A stretch of 64,000 nucleotides of DNA, taken from NCBI RefSeq assembly GCF_036038375.1, contig NZ_CP107935.1, positions 9,548,001-9,612,000 of the forward strand. Direction: 5' to 3'. This document shows positions 19,427 through 27,999 of this stretch, one piece after another. The DNA comes from Streptomyces sp. NBC_00414. GTDB taxonomy: Bacteria; Actinomycetota; Actinomycetes; Streptomycetales; Streptomycetaceae. The stretch's first letter is position 1. Each line of letters starts with the position of its first letter. The notes under the pieces were generated by a model, which was given only the letters and a program-made list of their open reading frames with translations, made no database searches and was not told the origin of the DNA. The position numbers and the translations under genes are program-made.

Positions 19427-19462
19427 GACCCCTGAGGGGTCCAGGGAATTGAATCGTTTTAA
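19427..19462. promoter_or_regulatory. LacI-type operator and adjacent palindrome
   Basis: TTGAATCGTTTTAA (19449-19462) has the central CG and TT..AA symmetry of LacI-family operators, with 10 of 14 symmetric positions matching. Beside it GACCCCTGAGGGGTC (19427-19441) is a perfect palindrome around one base. Both are upstream of the GH106-like gene, suggesting sugar-responsive repression. No LacI gene is in the window. Confidence 0.5.
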
Positions 19463-19660
19463 TCGCTGCGACGCTGTGAAAGTAAGTCGCTCGATCAAGA
19501 GGCGTCAAGAAGCGTGCACGACACAAATTTCCGCGGGCGGCCTCGGTCGGCAGCCTGTGGACGGGCCGCCGGTGTGTGGCCGGGTCTGTTGTGGCCGATG
19601 CCGTGAGCGGGCCTGTTCGGGTGTGCGGCGGGCGTCAGGCCGGGCCGCACGCTCGCGGGA

Positions 19661-19852
19661 GTCACCCACCACTTCGCAGAGGTCGACGGAACCCGGCTGC
19701 GCTACGCGGCGGCGGGGACCGGCCGATCGCCGGTCCTGCCGGTCCACGGGTCTGGACGCAGTGGGGCACTATGCCGCGATGGAGGCCCCGAGCAGTTGGC
19801 GAAGGCCGTTCTCGAATTCATCGGGAACGTCGACGCGTCGGCGCACCCATGA
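19661..19852 (+). pseudogene. Alpha/beta-hydrolase gene remnant
   Basis: This frame reads VTHHFAEVDGTRLRYAAAGTG, then PVLPVHG, the usual opening and oxyanion motif of epoxide-hydrolase-type alpha/beta hydrolases. After about 35 residues it jumps to GPEQLAKAVLEFIG, which resembles the last helix of the same family, and stops at 19850-19852. The nucleophile-elbow and cap regions, some 200 residues, are missing. There is no ATG or GTG between the preceding in-frame stop (19604-19606) and 19661. It therefore looks like a gene decayed by a large internal deletion. The family assignment is from motif memory. Confidence 0.6.
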
Positions 19853-19865
19853 GGCCTGACACGAC

Positions 19866-20462
19866 CTAACGGCGGATGTCCTCCACCTCGCCGAAACCGT
19901 CCGTCGGGCTCCAGCGCAGTCGTGTGAGCCACTCGGTGGACGAGTTCGTGAACAGCAGGTCCTCGGTGCCGGGCACGGTCGCGGCCTTCTCCCAGCCGTC
20001 GAAGTCCTTGGTGACCTTCGTGTCCCACGTCGACAGGTTCCGGGTGCCCACCGCGGCGAGCGACTCCGTCGGCGGTTCGCCGTCCGCGCAGTACACACCC
20101 CAGTTCGCGATGGCCGTGACCGTACCGCGGAAGGCCTTGAGCGTGATGCTCTGGCACGCGTCGCCCTCGGTCGCGTACACGAGGCGGGGCTTGCTCCACG
20201 GTCCGCCCGCGGTCTTCCGGTGCTGCTCCATGAGTCCGCGCCCGGCGGCGTAGTACATGCCCACGCGGCCGCCGTCGGCCCATGCGATGTCCTCGACGAA
20301 GCGGGCGTGCGACGCGGACGGCGAAGGGCGCGAGGAGGCGGCGGGGGAGTCACCGCCCGGATCCCCGGTGCCCGCTGCCGTGCTCCCGCACGCGGCGGTG
20401 GCCGTCAGCAGTGCGGCCGTCGCGGCCCGTCCCGGCAAGCGGGCACCGTGTACTCGTCGCAT
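19866..20462 (-). CDS. Putative secreted lipoprotein
   Basis: A 198-aa protein starting at the ATG at 20460-20462. The N-terminus MRRVHGARLPGRA is followed by a hydrophobic stretch and TATAACGS, a plausible lipobox with Cys near residue 25. A Ser/Pro/Gly linker follows. The rest (about 50-198) has repeated W-G and Y motifs such as VYATEGDACQSITLKAF and IANWGVYCADG, which suggests a beta-propeller or sandwich. I recognise no family. It is probably anchored to the outer face of the membrane. The convergent hydrolase remnant ends 13 bases before its 3' end. Confidence 0.7.
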   Translation of the reverse strand: MRRVHGARLPGRAATAALLTATAACGSTAAGTGDPGGDSPAASSRPSPSASHARFVEDIAWADGGRVGMYYAAGRGLMEQHRKTAGGPWSKPRLVYATEGDACQSITLKAFRGTVTAIANWGVYCADGEPPTESLAAVGTRNLSTWDTKVTKDFDGWEKAATVPGTEDLLFTNSSTEWLTRLRWSPTDGFGEVEDIRR

Positions 20463-20610
20463 GCGTGTCTCCCAGCCCTCGGCTCGACCGCGTCGGCCTG
20501 TGCCCGCGCGGCGCTGTGCGTGCACGCCGTCGTGCGCGCACGGTCCATGGGATCACGACCCGCGGACCGGACCGCCCGAACGCGGACGCCACCCGCGCAC
20601 CGGTGGCCGC

Positions 20611-22524
20611 TCACCCGAAGACGTTGTCCGACTCGTCCCAGCCGTAGGGGTCGGCGGCGGGGGCGGGCGCGATGCTCCGGGGCGTGCGCGACGACGACTG
20701 GTACATCGCCTCGATCTCGGCGGCGTACCGGTCCGCGATGGCGTCCCTGCGCAGCTTCATCGACGGGGTGAGCAGCCCGTTGGCCAGGTCGAACGCCTCC
20801 GGCAGCACCCGGTACACGCGAATGGACTCCGAGCGCGACACGGTGGAGTTGGCCGCGCCGACAGCGCGGTTGATCTCCTCCCGCAGGGCGTGCTCCTCGC
20901 GCCTCTCGCGGTCGTGGACGTCGCCCGGGACGGCGTGGACCGAGCGCCAGTGGGCGAGGTACTCGGGATCGAGGGTGATCAGGGCTCCCACACAGGGCCG
21001 GTTGTCACCCACGACGACCGCCTGGTGGACGAGCGGATGGACCCGCAGTCGTTCCTCCAGAGCCGCGGGGGCGACGCTCTTGCCGCCGCTCGTGATGACG
21101 ATGTCCTTCTTGCGGCCCGTGATGCTCAGATAGCCCTCGTCGTCGAGCCTGCCGATGTCACCGGTGGCCAGCCAGCCGTTGTGCAGCGCGGCCCGGTTGC
21201 CCTCATCGTCGTTGACGTACCCCTGGAAGACCGAGGGCCCCCGGACGAGGATCTCCCCGTCGTCGGCCACATGGATCTCCGTGTCGGGCAGCGGCTGTCC
21301 CACGGTGCCGAACTTCTCCCGGCCGACGGGCTGGGCCGTGATGCCGCCGCTCGTCTCCGTGAGCCCGTACCCGTCGTGGACGAAGATTCCGATCCCCGAG
21401 TAGAAGAGGGCGAGTTCACGGTTCAGGGGAGAGCCGCCCGACACGGCGCCGCACACCCTTCCGCCCAGGGCCGCGCGGAGCTTGCGGTACACCGTCTTGT
21501 CGTAGACGGCGTGCTGCAGCCGCAGATCGAGGCCCGGGCCGGGGCCGGCTCCCAGCCGGTGCCGCTCGGCGGCCGCGGCGAAGTCCTGCGCGGTACGGAC
21601 GGCACGCTCGAACAGTGCGCCCTTGCCCGCCTCCTCGGCCTTGCGGAGGAAGTTCTTGTACAGCTTCTCGAAGACGTACGGGACGGCGTAGAGATAGGTG
21701 GGCCGGAAGGACAGCAGGGCCTCGGCCAGTGTCTCCGCGCGCAGGTCGGGTTCGTGGCCCATGAGGATCCCGCCGCGCATGCACAGCCCTTGGATCATGA
21801 GGCCGTAGACGTGGGAGAAGGGCAGGAAGGCCAGGACGGCCGGCTGCTGCCCGGGAGGCGCGGCGGTGTGCCCCCATCCGGCCAGCAGGGTGTCGCAGGG
21901 GCTGGCCAGGCTGCTGTGGCTCAGCGCGCAGCCCTTGGGGTGTCCCGTCGTGCCCGAGGTGTAGGCGATGACGGCCGTCGAGTCCGGCAGCACGATCCGG
22001 CGCATGGACTCGACGGTGGTGACCGGTACCGACAGGCCCGCCTCGGCCAGGTCCGCCAGGGCCCCGGCGTCGAGCTGCCAGACGTGCCGCAGGGCCGGGA
22101 GCGTGGCGCACACCGAGCCGACCGTCATGATGCCCTGCTCGTCCTCCACCACCACGGCCACGCAGCTCGCGTCCTGGAGGATCCACGCGACCTGCTCGTG
22201 CGAGGAGGTCGGATAGATCGGGACGATCTCGGCGCCCACCGTCCACAGCGCGTAGCTGAGCACGGTCCACTCGTAGCGCGTACGTGCCATGACGGCCACG
22301 CGGTGGCCCGGGAAGATCCCGGCCGCGATGAAGCCCCTGGCCACGTCCACCACTTCGTCCCGCAGCTCGATCGCGGTGACCTGCGACCAGGCTGCGGGAG
22401 AGGTGTCGGAGCGGCGTGCCAGTTGCGGCAGGAAAGGATCGCGTTCAGCTGTCTCGAAGAGACTGTCGGCGAGCCCTCCCTGCATCAGGGGCGAGGCCTG
22501 TCTGGATACTTCCAAGGGGTGCAT
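20611..22524 (-). CDS. Long-chain acyl-CoA synthetase (AMP-binding)
   Basis: A 637-aa ANL-superfamily ligase that activates a carboxylic acid, probably a long-chain fatty acid, with ATP and joins it to CoA. All adenylation motifs are visible: AYTSGTTGHPKGCAL (about residues 189-203), GYGLTETSGG, LATGDIGRLDDEGYL and GRKKDIVITSGGKSVAP, with the C-terminal catalytic Lys region in NGLLTPSMKLRR. The length fits FadD15-type enzymes of actinobacteria. It is soluble and probably membrane-associated. The ATG at 22522-22524 is the first start before the family's opening. It stands alone, so the physiological substrate cannot be inferred. Confidence 0.9.
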   Translation of the reverse strand: MHPLEVSRQASPLMQGGLADSLFETAERDPFLPQLARRSDTSPAAWSQVTAIELRDEVVDVARGFIAAGIFPGHRVAVMARTRYEWTVLSYALWTVGAEIVPIYPTSSHEQVAWILQDASCVAVVVEDEQGIMTVGSVCATLPALRHVWQLDAGALADLAEAGLSVPVTTVESMRRIVLPDSTAVIAYTSGTTGHPKGCALSHSSLASPCDTLLAGWGHTAAPPGQQPAVLAFLPFSHVYGLMIQGLCMRGGILMGHEPDLRAETLAEALLSFRPTYLYAVPYVFEKLYKNFLRKAEEAGKGALFERAVRTAQDFAAAAERHRLGAGPGPGLDLRLQHAVYDKTVYRKLRAALGGRVCGAVSGGSPLNRELALFYSGIGIFVHDGYGLTETSGGITAQPVGREKFGTVGQPLPDTEIHVADDGEILVRGPSVFQGYVNDDEGNRAALHNGWLATGDIGRLDDEGYLSITGRKKDIVITSGGKSVAPAALEERLRVHPLVHQAVVVGDNRPCVGALITLDPEYLAHWRSVHAVPGDVHDRERREEHALREEINRAVGAANSTVSRSESIRVYRVLPEAFDLANGLLTPSMKLRRDAIADRYAAEIEAMYQSSSRTPRSIAPAPAADPYGWDESDNVFG

Positions 22525-22613
22525 GTGCCGCTCCAGAATCGCTCAGAGCGCCCCTCCGATGGAGTCCGGAATCGAGGGCGTTCGAAATCTAGCCCACGAC
22601 AGCGGGAGTTGGG

Positions 22614-23483
22614 TCACGAACGGACGATCGGCCTGACCTGATTCGGTTGCTGAGCGCCACCGAGCCACTTCAGCCCGTCGAGCAGAAAGCGGTTCTGGGA
22701 GGCACTGGCGAAGGTGGACGACAGCGGGGTGTTCGACGCGTAGTCCATCGCGTTGTGACCGACGTTCGCGTAGAGCATCCGGTACTTCGTGTTGCTCCAC
22801 AGAACCGGGTAGTAACCGCTGTACCAGGTCTGGTTCGGATCAGTGCCCACCGGGAAGCTGCCGGGATCGATGGAAGCCAGGATCTTGATGTCCGGATTGC
22901 GCCGGAGGTCGTTCGACCAGCTGTACCACTCGTTGACCGACGACGCGAAGGTGGCGGGCAGGTTCCTGGTGGAGGCGTGGGTGCGGTCCTCCACCCGCAG
23001 AGTGGCCGACGTCGGCCCCCAGGTGTTCGACTTGAAATTGCCGCTGCCGAGGAACTGCTGGTGGTACCACGGCCATTGCTGCGCCTCGGTGGTGAAGGCG
23101 GAGACGTGGAAGCCCAGCCATCCGCCGCCCCCGCGCATGTACCGCTCGAAGCCGGACCGCTGGGCGGCGCTCTGCGGCAGGTCGTCGAGGAAGAGGACGA
23201 CCTGGTACGCGTCCACGCCTCCGTTGGACAGCAGGTTCCAGTTGGTGCTCGGGGTGTAGGTGAAACCGTTCTCGGCGGCGCGGGCGGGGAACCACTGGTT
23301 GGCCTCGCGGACGAAACTGATGTGCGCGGCGTCCCACGTACCGCTGTAGAGGGCCAGCACCTTGAACGGTGCCGCCTTCGGGGCCGCGTGCGCGGGCGGC
23401 GCCGCCAGTCCCAGCAGGGTCGCCAGCAGCACGAGCACCTGCAGGGCGATGCGTACCGGCCCGGACGTTCTGATCCCGTTCAT
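22614..23483 (-). CDS. Secreted ThuA-like domain protein
   Basis: A 289-aa exported protein. Residues 1-33 are a Sec signal (hydrophobic run ending PPAHAAP). The remainder is a ThuA/trehalose-utilisation-like class I glutamine-amidotransferase fold: FKVLALYSGTWDAAHISF at the start, VDAYQVVLFLDD and GGGGWLGFHVSAF in the core, and YPVLWSNTKYRMLYANVGH near the end. ThuA-like proteins act on sugars, but this secreted subgroup has no settled reaction. The ATG at 23481-23483 has AAGGGG upstream. It follows the RICIN protein gene by 44 bases, so the two probably form an operon. Confidence 0.85.
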   Translation of the reverse strand: MNGIRTSGPVRIALQVLVLLATLLGLAAPPAHAAPKAAPFKVLALYSGTWDAAHISFVREANQWFPARAAENGFTYTPSTNWNLLSNGGVDAYQVVLFLDDLPQSAAQRSGFERYMRGGGGWLGFHVSAFTTEAQQWPWYHQQFLGSGNFKSNTWGPTSATLRVEDRTHASTRNLPATFASSVNEWYSWSNDLRRNPDIKILASIDPGSFPVGTDPNQTWYSGYYPVLWSNTKYRMLYANVGHNAMDYASNTPLSSTFASASQNRFLLDGLKWLGGAQQPNQVRPIVRS

Positions 23484-23527
23484 GGTGTGCCCCTTCCTGT
23501 ACGTCGACTCGCTGTACGTGCGCGCCG

Positions 23528-25750
23528 TCACGGGTGGCTGACGAGGTTGGCGACGTTGGTCGCGGAGTTGGACGGGCCGCCGCGGTCGTTGACCACATGG
23601 CGGATCGTGCCGGTGCCGCCGAGCGAGACCGTCACCATGCTGCGGAAGCGCACGTTCGCCGAGTTGGGCGCCTCGATGGCGTGTTCCGCGGTGACGGCCG
23701 GGTTCACGTTGAAGTAGCAGTAGCTGCCGAAGCCGTACACCTGGTGGCTGGTCACGGAGTTCGCGACCTTGTAGGCGGCGTAGCCCTGCGTGGAACCGTT
23801 CATCCAGGCCGCCTGGTTGGGCGGGTCGTAGGGCATCTCGTTCTGGTAGAAGTACGTGCGCCCGCCGTTGCCGTTCCAGATGGTCTGGTGCTTCTGGTAG
23901 TGCTCGACGAACAGGCCGTACATGGTGACGTCGTCGCCGTTGACCACGAGCCCGGTGTCCGCGGTGTTGGTGTTCCAGCCGACGCCGTTGCCGTGGTCGG
24001 CGCGCCAGATCCACAGGTGGTCGCCGATGACGTCGTCGCTGTTGACGGTGAGGCTGGTGGTGGCCTTGCCGACGGCCGCGCCGCCGATCCGGAAGAACAC
24101 GTCGTGCAGGGAGCTGGGGTTGCCGCCGTGGTCGGCGGAGGAGCCGCTCGGGCCCATCTCCAGGAGCTGCGCCGAGTTGGTGGTCCCGGCGTCGAAGAGG
24201 ATCCCGGCGAGCTTGATGCCGTCCACGTCGGCGACCGTCATGGCCGTGACGCCGTTGTCCGGGATGAGGGTCGCCAGGCCGAGGCCGAGCACGACGGTGT
24301 CGGGCCGGGTCACCTTCAGGGTCTGGTTCAGGTGGTAGACACCCGGGGTGACCAGCAGGTTCTTGCCCTGCGCGAGAGCGTCGTTCATCTGTGCCGCCGT
24401 CGCGCCGGGCTTGACGACGAAGAAGTCCGACAGGGGCAGCGAGCTGCCCGCCGGTGTGCCGGCCGCCCAGGTGGTGCCGCGCGAGTCGGTGCGCACGGCG
24501 GGGACGAACACCTTGTACGCGCCGGCCGCATCGACGTACAGGAAGGGCTTCTCACGCGAGACGGGTGTCCGGTCGACCGTCGTGTACGGGGGACTGGGGA
24601 AGGTGTTCGCGGGGGCGTTCTGCGCGCCGACGAAGACCATGTTCCAGTTCGAGCCCGTCCAGCTCGACCACTCGGTGTTCCGCGACAGCCACTGCTGCTG
24701 CGAGCCCGACCTGACCTGTCCGTCGATCTTCGTGTCGGCCATGAAGCCGCCGCTGGACCAGCCGCCGTCGTCGAGCTGGAGGTTGCCGCGCAGATGCATC
24801 CGGCGGTACGGGGCGGCCTGGGAGACGGCCCAGCGGTCGGTGCCGGAGGTCGGTGTCACGGACAGGTTCTCCGCCGAACGCCAGAAGTTCTGCGTGGCGT
24901 TGCCCTGGAACCAGTCGGCCTCGGCGTGCACCGCGCCGCGGATGTTGACGTCGTCGGGGGAGAGGCCGAGACCCGCGACCTGGGTGTAGAAGCCGACGTT
25001 GGCGTTCGCGTCGTAGGTGCCCGGCTTGAAGAGGAAGGCCTTGCGGGCGGTGCCGAACTGGTTGGTCTCCTGCTGGGAGAAGGCCGCGTCGAGGCTGTTC
25101 TGGATGGTGGCGGCCGGGGTGGACGGGTCGAACACGGTCACGTTCGGGCCCAGGTCCGGGGTGCCGGGCGGCTGTTGGGCGTCCACGGGGGCGACGCGGA
25201 AGGACTGGGCCGCGGAGCCGTTGCAGGTCCACTGCTGGAGCTGGACGCCGTCGGCGGTCGACGCGCTCGGCACGTCCAGGCACTTGCCGCTGTTCCGGTT
25301 CACGAAGTGATAGGTCGTCCCGCCCGCGTCCGCGACGGGCTGCCACTGCTGGTTCGTCCCGCCGCCGTACGTCCACAGCTGCACGGGCGCGCCGTCCGCG
25401 ACCGAGACGTCGGCGACGTCCCAGGACTTGGTGGCGTCGGCGCGGTTGTCGACCCGCACCCGCCCGTCGCTGGTGTCGCGCAGCTCCCACTGCTGGGCCT
25501 GGCTGCTGTTGCACGCGTACTGCTGGACCGCGGTGCCGTCGGCCGTTCCGGCGGCCCGGGCGTCGACACACTTGCCGCTGCCCGCGTTGACCACGGTGGT
25601 CCAGCCGGTGGGGAGGGCGGCGGCCGACTCGGCCCGTGCGGGTGGGGCGGCCACCACGGCGCTAGCCGCCGACGCCACCAGGACGAGGGCGGAGAGCAGC
25701 GTGGGTGTCCGGCGGCCAGGTGATCTGGTCGGTCCGCTCGATCTGAACAC
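23528..25750 (-). CDS. Secreted RICIN (CBM13) plus beta-helix protein
   Basis: A 740-aa secreted protein. After a signal peptide (1-40) comes a ricin-type beta-trefoil carbohydrate-binding domain (about 48-190) with repeated QQW/QQWEL motifs. Residues about 200-740 form two parallel-beta-helix halves (GSARKAFLFKPGTYD-like repeat, AGLGLSPDDVNIRG, NSDDVIGDHLWIWRADHG). Proteins of this kind are often labelled adenylyl cyclase in databases, but the architecture resembles pectate-lyase-like or GH55-type glucanases. I infer a carbohydrate-active enzyme. The GTG at 25748-25750 has GGAGA upstream. A 22-bp dyad lies 41 bases upstream. The ThuA-like gene follows. Confidence 0.75.
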   Translation of the reverse strand: MFRSSGPTRSPGRRTPTLLSALVLVASAASAVVAAPPARAESAAALPTGWTTVVNAGSGKCVDARAAGTADGTAVQQYACNSSQAQQWELRDTSDGRVRVDNRADATKSWDVADVSVADGAPVQLWTYGGGTNQQWQPVADAGGTTYHFVNRNSGKCLDVPSASTADGVQLQQWTCNGSAAQSFRVAPVDAQQPPGTPDLGPNVTVFDPSTPAATIQNSLDAAFSQQETNQFGTARKAFLFKPGTYDANANVGFYTQVAGLGLSPDDVNIRGAVHAEADWFQGNATQNFWRSAENLSVTPTSGTDRWAVSQAAPYRRMHLRGNLQLDDGGWSSGGFMADTKIDGQVRSGSQQQWLSRNTEWSSWTGSNWNMVFVGAQNAPANTFPSPPYTTVDRTPVSREKPFLYVDAAGAYKVFVPAVRTDSRGTTWAAGTPAGSSLPLSDFFVVKPGATAAQMNDALAQGKNLLVTPGVYHLNQTLKVTRPDTVVLGLGLATLIPDNGVTAMTVADVDGIKLAGILFDAGTTNSAQLLEMGPSGSSADHGGNPSSLHDVFFRIGGAAVGKATTSLTVNSDDVIGDHLWIWRADHGNGVGWNTNTADTGLVVNGDDVTMYGLFVEHYQKHQTIWNGNGGRTYFYQNEMPYDPPNQAAWMNGSTQGYAAYKVANSVTSHQVYGFGSYCYFNVNPAVTAEHAIEAPNSANVRFRSMVTVSLGGTGTIRHVVNDRGGPSNSATNVANLVSHP

Positions 25751-25790
25751 GGATTCTCCTGTGCGTGGGGGGTGGGGGGGGTGAGAAGAC

Positions 25791-25812
25791 GTTGTTCATA
25801 GACATGAACAAC
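25791..25812. promoter_or_regulatory. Perfect 9-bp inverted repeat operator
   Basis: GTTGTTCAT and ATGAACAAC flank a 4-base spacer, 41 bases upstream of the RICIN/beta-helix gene. The site is AT-rich against the background and has the size of a dimeric repressor operator. I saw no second copy in the window. Confidence 0.55.
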
Positions 25813-26038
25813 GGGCGCATTCGTGGAATCTCGGCGATCGGTGAACCTAAAGGTCTGAACCAAGCTCGTCAAGATGTGAAGCAAAGACGGCCGACATTCG
25901 CCCGGAGCACGCAAGGACTTGAAGGCGGCACGGTCTCCGGAGGGGCGGTCCGCGGTATCCGTCATTACGATGAAGGAGATCGTCGCGCCGCCCGACGGCC
26001 CGCGTGCGAGGGGGCCGACCGACGTCAGGAGGGCCGCC
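25813..26038. other. Intergenic region between divergent genes
   Basis: Promoter space for the leftward RICIN gene and the rightward hydrolase. TGAACC occurs twice (25842-25847 and 25856-25861), spaced 14 bases, which does not fit the 11-base PHO box. No coding frame is supported. Confidence 0.4.
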
Positions 26039-26944
26039 GTGAGCACGATCGCGGTGAAGGCCGCCCAGCTGCGGAGCGGGCTCGTCCTCCCGTACGCGGA
26101 GGCGGGGTATCCGGACGGCGTCCCCGTCCTCTTCGTGCACGGCCTCGCGGACTCCTGGTGGGCGTTCGAGCCGCTGCTCAGGCAACTCCCCGCCGCGCTG
26201 CACGGCTACGCCCCCACCCAGCGCGGCCACGGCGACGCCGAACGGCCCCCGGCGGGCTACGGCCCGCAGGATTTCGCCGGTGACCTCGTGGAGTTCCTCG
26301 ACGCCGTGGGCATCCACCGCGCGGTCCTGGTCGGTGCGTCGAGCGGTGGTGTGGCCGCGCGGCTGGTCGCGGGCAGTCATCCCGACCGGGTGGCGGGTCT
26401 CGTCCTGGCGGGCGTCCCGGCCACCCTCGCCGACAAGCCGGGCGCGAAGGCCCTGGCGGAGAAGGTCGAGGCTCTCGTCGACCCCGTGCCGCGCGCCTTC
26501 GTCGACGAGATGCTCGCCGGCCTCACGGCCCGTCCGCCGGGGCGCGGACTTCTGGCGACGATCGCCGAGGAGAACCTGAAAGTGCCCGCACGGGTGTGGC
26601 GGGAGACTTTGCGCGGTCTGCTGGAGACGGATCTCGCGGCCACGCTGAGAGGAATCGTCGTTCCCGCACTCGTGCTCTGGGGCGACGCCGACGGTGTCCT
26701 GCCGCGCTCCGACCAGCAGCAGATCCTCGACACGCTCTTCGACGCGAGGCTCGTCGTGTACGAGGGCGCCGGTCACGCCCTGTACTGGGAGGAGCCCGAA
26801 CGGCTCGTCCAGGACGTCGCGGCCTTCGCCGCCAAGGTCCTGCCCGACCGTCCGGACCCTCCCGACCGTTCCGGGGGTGGCGACGCCCCGGGCAGGGCCG
26901 GGACGCCACCGCCCCCGGGAGGCCGGGCGGAAGGGCGGAAGTGA
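26039..26944 (+). CDS. Alpha/beta-hydrolase fold protein
   Basis: A 301-aa serine hydrolase. It shows the oxyanion LFVHGLADSWWAF (residues 31-43), the nucleophile elbow LVGASSGG (Ser about 101), the acid in VLWGDADGVLP and the catalytic His in GAGHALYWEEPE. The last 30 residues are Pro/Gly-rich and probably disordered. The GTG at 26039 has AGGAGG five bases upstream. The protein is cytoplasmic, with no signal peptide. Substrates of this superfamily (esters, epoxides, lactones, haloalkanes) cannot be told apart here. Confidence 0.88.
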   Translation: MSTIAVKAAQLRSGLVLPYAEAGYPDGVPVLFVHGLADSWWAFEPLLRQLPAALHGYAPTQRGHGDAERPPAGYGPQDFAGDLVEFLDAVGIHRAVLVGASSGGVAARLVAGSHPDRVAGLVLAGVPATLADKPGAKALAEKVEALVDPVPRAFVDEMLAGLTARPPGRGLLATIAEENLKVPARVWRETLRGLLETDLAATLRGIVVPALVLWGDADGVLPRSDQQQILDTLFDARLVVYEGAGHALYWEEPERLVQDVAAFAAKVLPDRPDPPDRSGGGDAPGRAGTPPPPGGRAEGRK

Positions 26945-27017
26945 CGCGCGATCAGGCGTCGGTCATGCGTCGATCGGACGCTGATCAGGTGGTGGCCAGG
27001 CGTTGATCAGGTGCTGA
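26945..27017. repeat. Short degenerate repeats of GCGTTGATCAGG
   Basis: The gap between convergent genes holds several copies of a GATCAGG(C/T)G unit (around 26950, 26980, 27004 and 27014), with TGATCA cores that can pair. It may act as a terminator. It is too irregular to be a CRISPR. Confidence 0.4.
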
Positions 27018-27812
27018 TCAGGCGTTGGGGTCGAACGCGATCCCCGACGGCTTCGCCGACGACAGGTGCGAGTTGAACGTGCTGTCCTTGATGCCGAGCG
27101 TCGCACTTCCGAAGTTGTACGAGGTCAGCGTGGAGCGCAGCCCGGCGGGATACCCGTTCCAGCCGACCAGCGGGGGTCGCTGCCAGGTCCCCTTGTGGTT
27201 CTCCGGCGGCTCGTCGCCCGCGGTCGCGGCGCGGAAGCAGTGCGTGCTGATCCCGTCCTTGTGATAGACGACCTTGGCGTGCGTACCGTCCCAGCGGATC
27301 GCCGAACGGTTGTGGACCGTGAACGAGCCGTGGTTGGACGTCGAGACGTACTGGGCCTCGTTGTTCTGCACCCAGACCACGACGTGCTCCCAGTCGTGCC
27401 GGTGGCCGCCGAGCCCGCTGCCGGCCAGGGCCTGGTCCTTCTCGAAGTAGGAGCCGTAGACGATCGCGCACCAGCCGTTGTTGCACTTGGAGCGCGAGTA
27501 GGTGTTGACGCTGTCCAGGTCGGACGCGTCATGGCACTGGCCGTTCACGGCGCCGCTCGGGTTGAGCCCGCCGTTGACGGTCCCGTCGGGGCCGATGGCC
27601 GCCGTGGCGTAGCAGCCGTCCGTGTCGTAGTCGTACGCGGGCTGGAACGTCGAGTCCAGCGCCTCCGCGTTGGCGGGCAGCGCGGGGGGCGGCGCCGCCA
27701 GGGCGGTGGCCGGGAAAACAAGGACCAGAGCCGCGGCGCCCGCCAGGACGCCGAGCGACTTCCGGCCCAAGCGCCGGGATCCGAAATGCTTCGAAACCGG
27801 TCTGCCGTTCAC
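27018..27812 (-). CDS. Necrosis-inducing protein, NPP1/NLP family
   Basis: A 264-aa secreted protein of the NPP1 (Nep1-like) family, which in fungi, oomycetes and some bacteria permeabilises plant membranes. The signature heptapeptide GHRHDWE is present at residues 136-142. Four cysteines (about 67, 93, 110 and 115) could form the conserved disulfides. The signal peptide covers about residues 1-41 (hydrophobic run ending FPATALAAP). I start at the GTG at 27810-27812, with AGGAGG six bases upstream; an ATG at 27825-27827 overlaps that site. Activity on plants is inferred from the family only. Confidence 0.88.
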   Translation of the reverse strand: MNGRPVSKHFGSRRLGRKSLGVLAGAAALVLVFPATALAAPPPALPANAEALDSTFQPAYDYDTDGCYATAAIGPDGTVNGGLNPSGAVNGQCHDASDLDSVNTYSRSKCNNGWCAIVYGSYFEKDQALAGSGLGGHRHDWEHVVVWVQNNEAQYVSTSNHGSFTVHNRSAIRWDGTHAKVVYHKDGISTHCFRAATAGDEPPENHKGTWQRPPLVGWNGYPAGLRSTLTSYNFGSATLGIKDSTFNSHLSSAKPSGIAFDPNA

Positions 27813-27999
27813 AAGCGTCCTCCTCATCGGCCCTGTGCAGGCCAACACCCTTTGTGACATGTGCAGTTCAGAGTCGCGGATTTTCACTCGCGTGCCAAGA
27901 GGTCGCAGAAGTCACAACGGTTACGGAGCGCCCAACACTTGTAGCTCAACCGGTCCAAGAACGTCACGGACGAGAGAGGTTGATGGGAAGGTGTGCCGC
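27813..27999. promoter_or_regulatory. Divergent promoter region
   Basis: These 187 bases hold the promoters of the NPP1 gene and of the glycosyltransferase gene. GC content dips around 27845-27960. I see no strong dyad. Confidence 0.4.

Noticed and set aside
20257..22641. 794-residue open frame on the plus strand opposite the acyl-CoA ligase
   Set aside because: Composition is typical of an antisense shadow of a GC-rich gene, while the minus strand shows all adenylation motifs.
25842..25861. PHO box upstream of the RICIN gene
   Set aside because: The two TGAACC units are 14 bases apart, whereas PhoP sites use 11-base repeats of GTTCACC.
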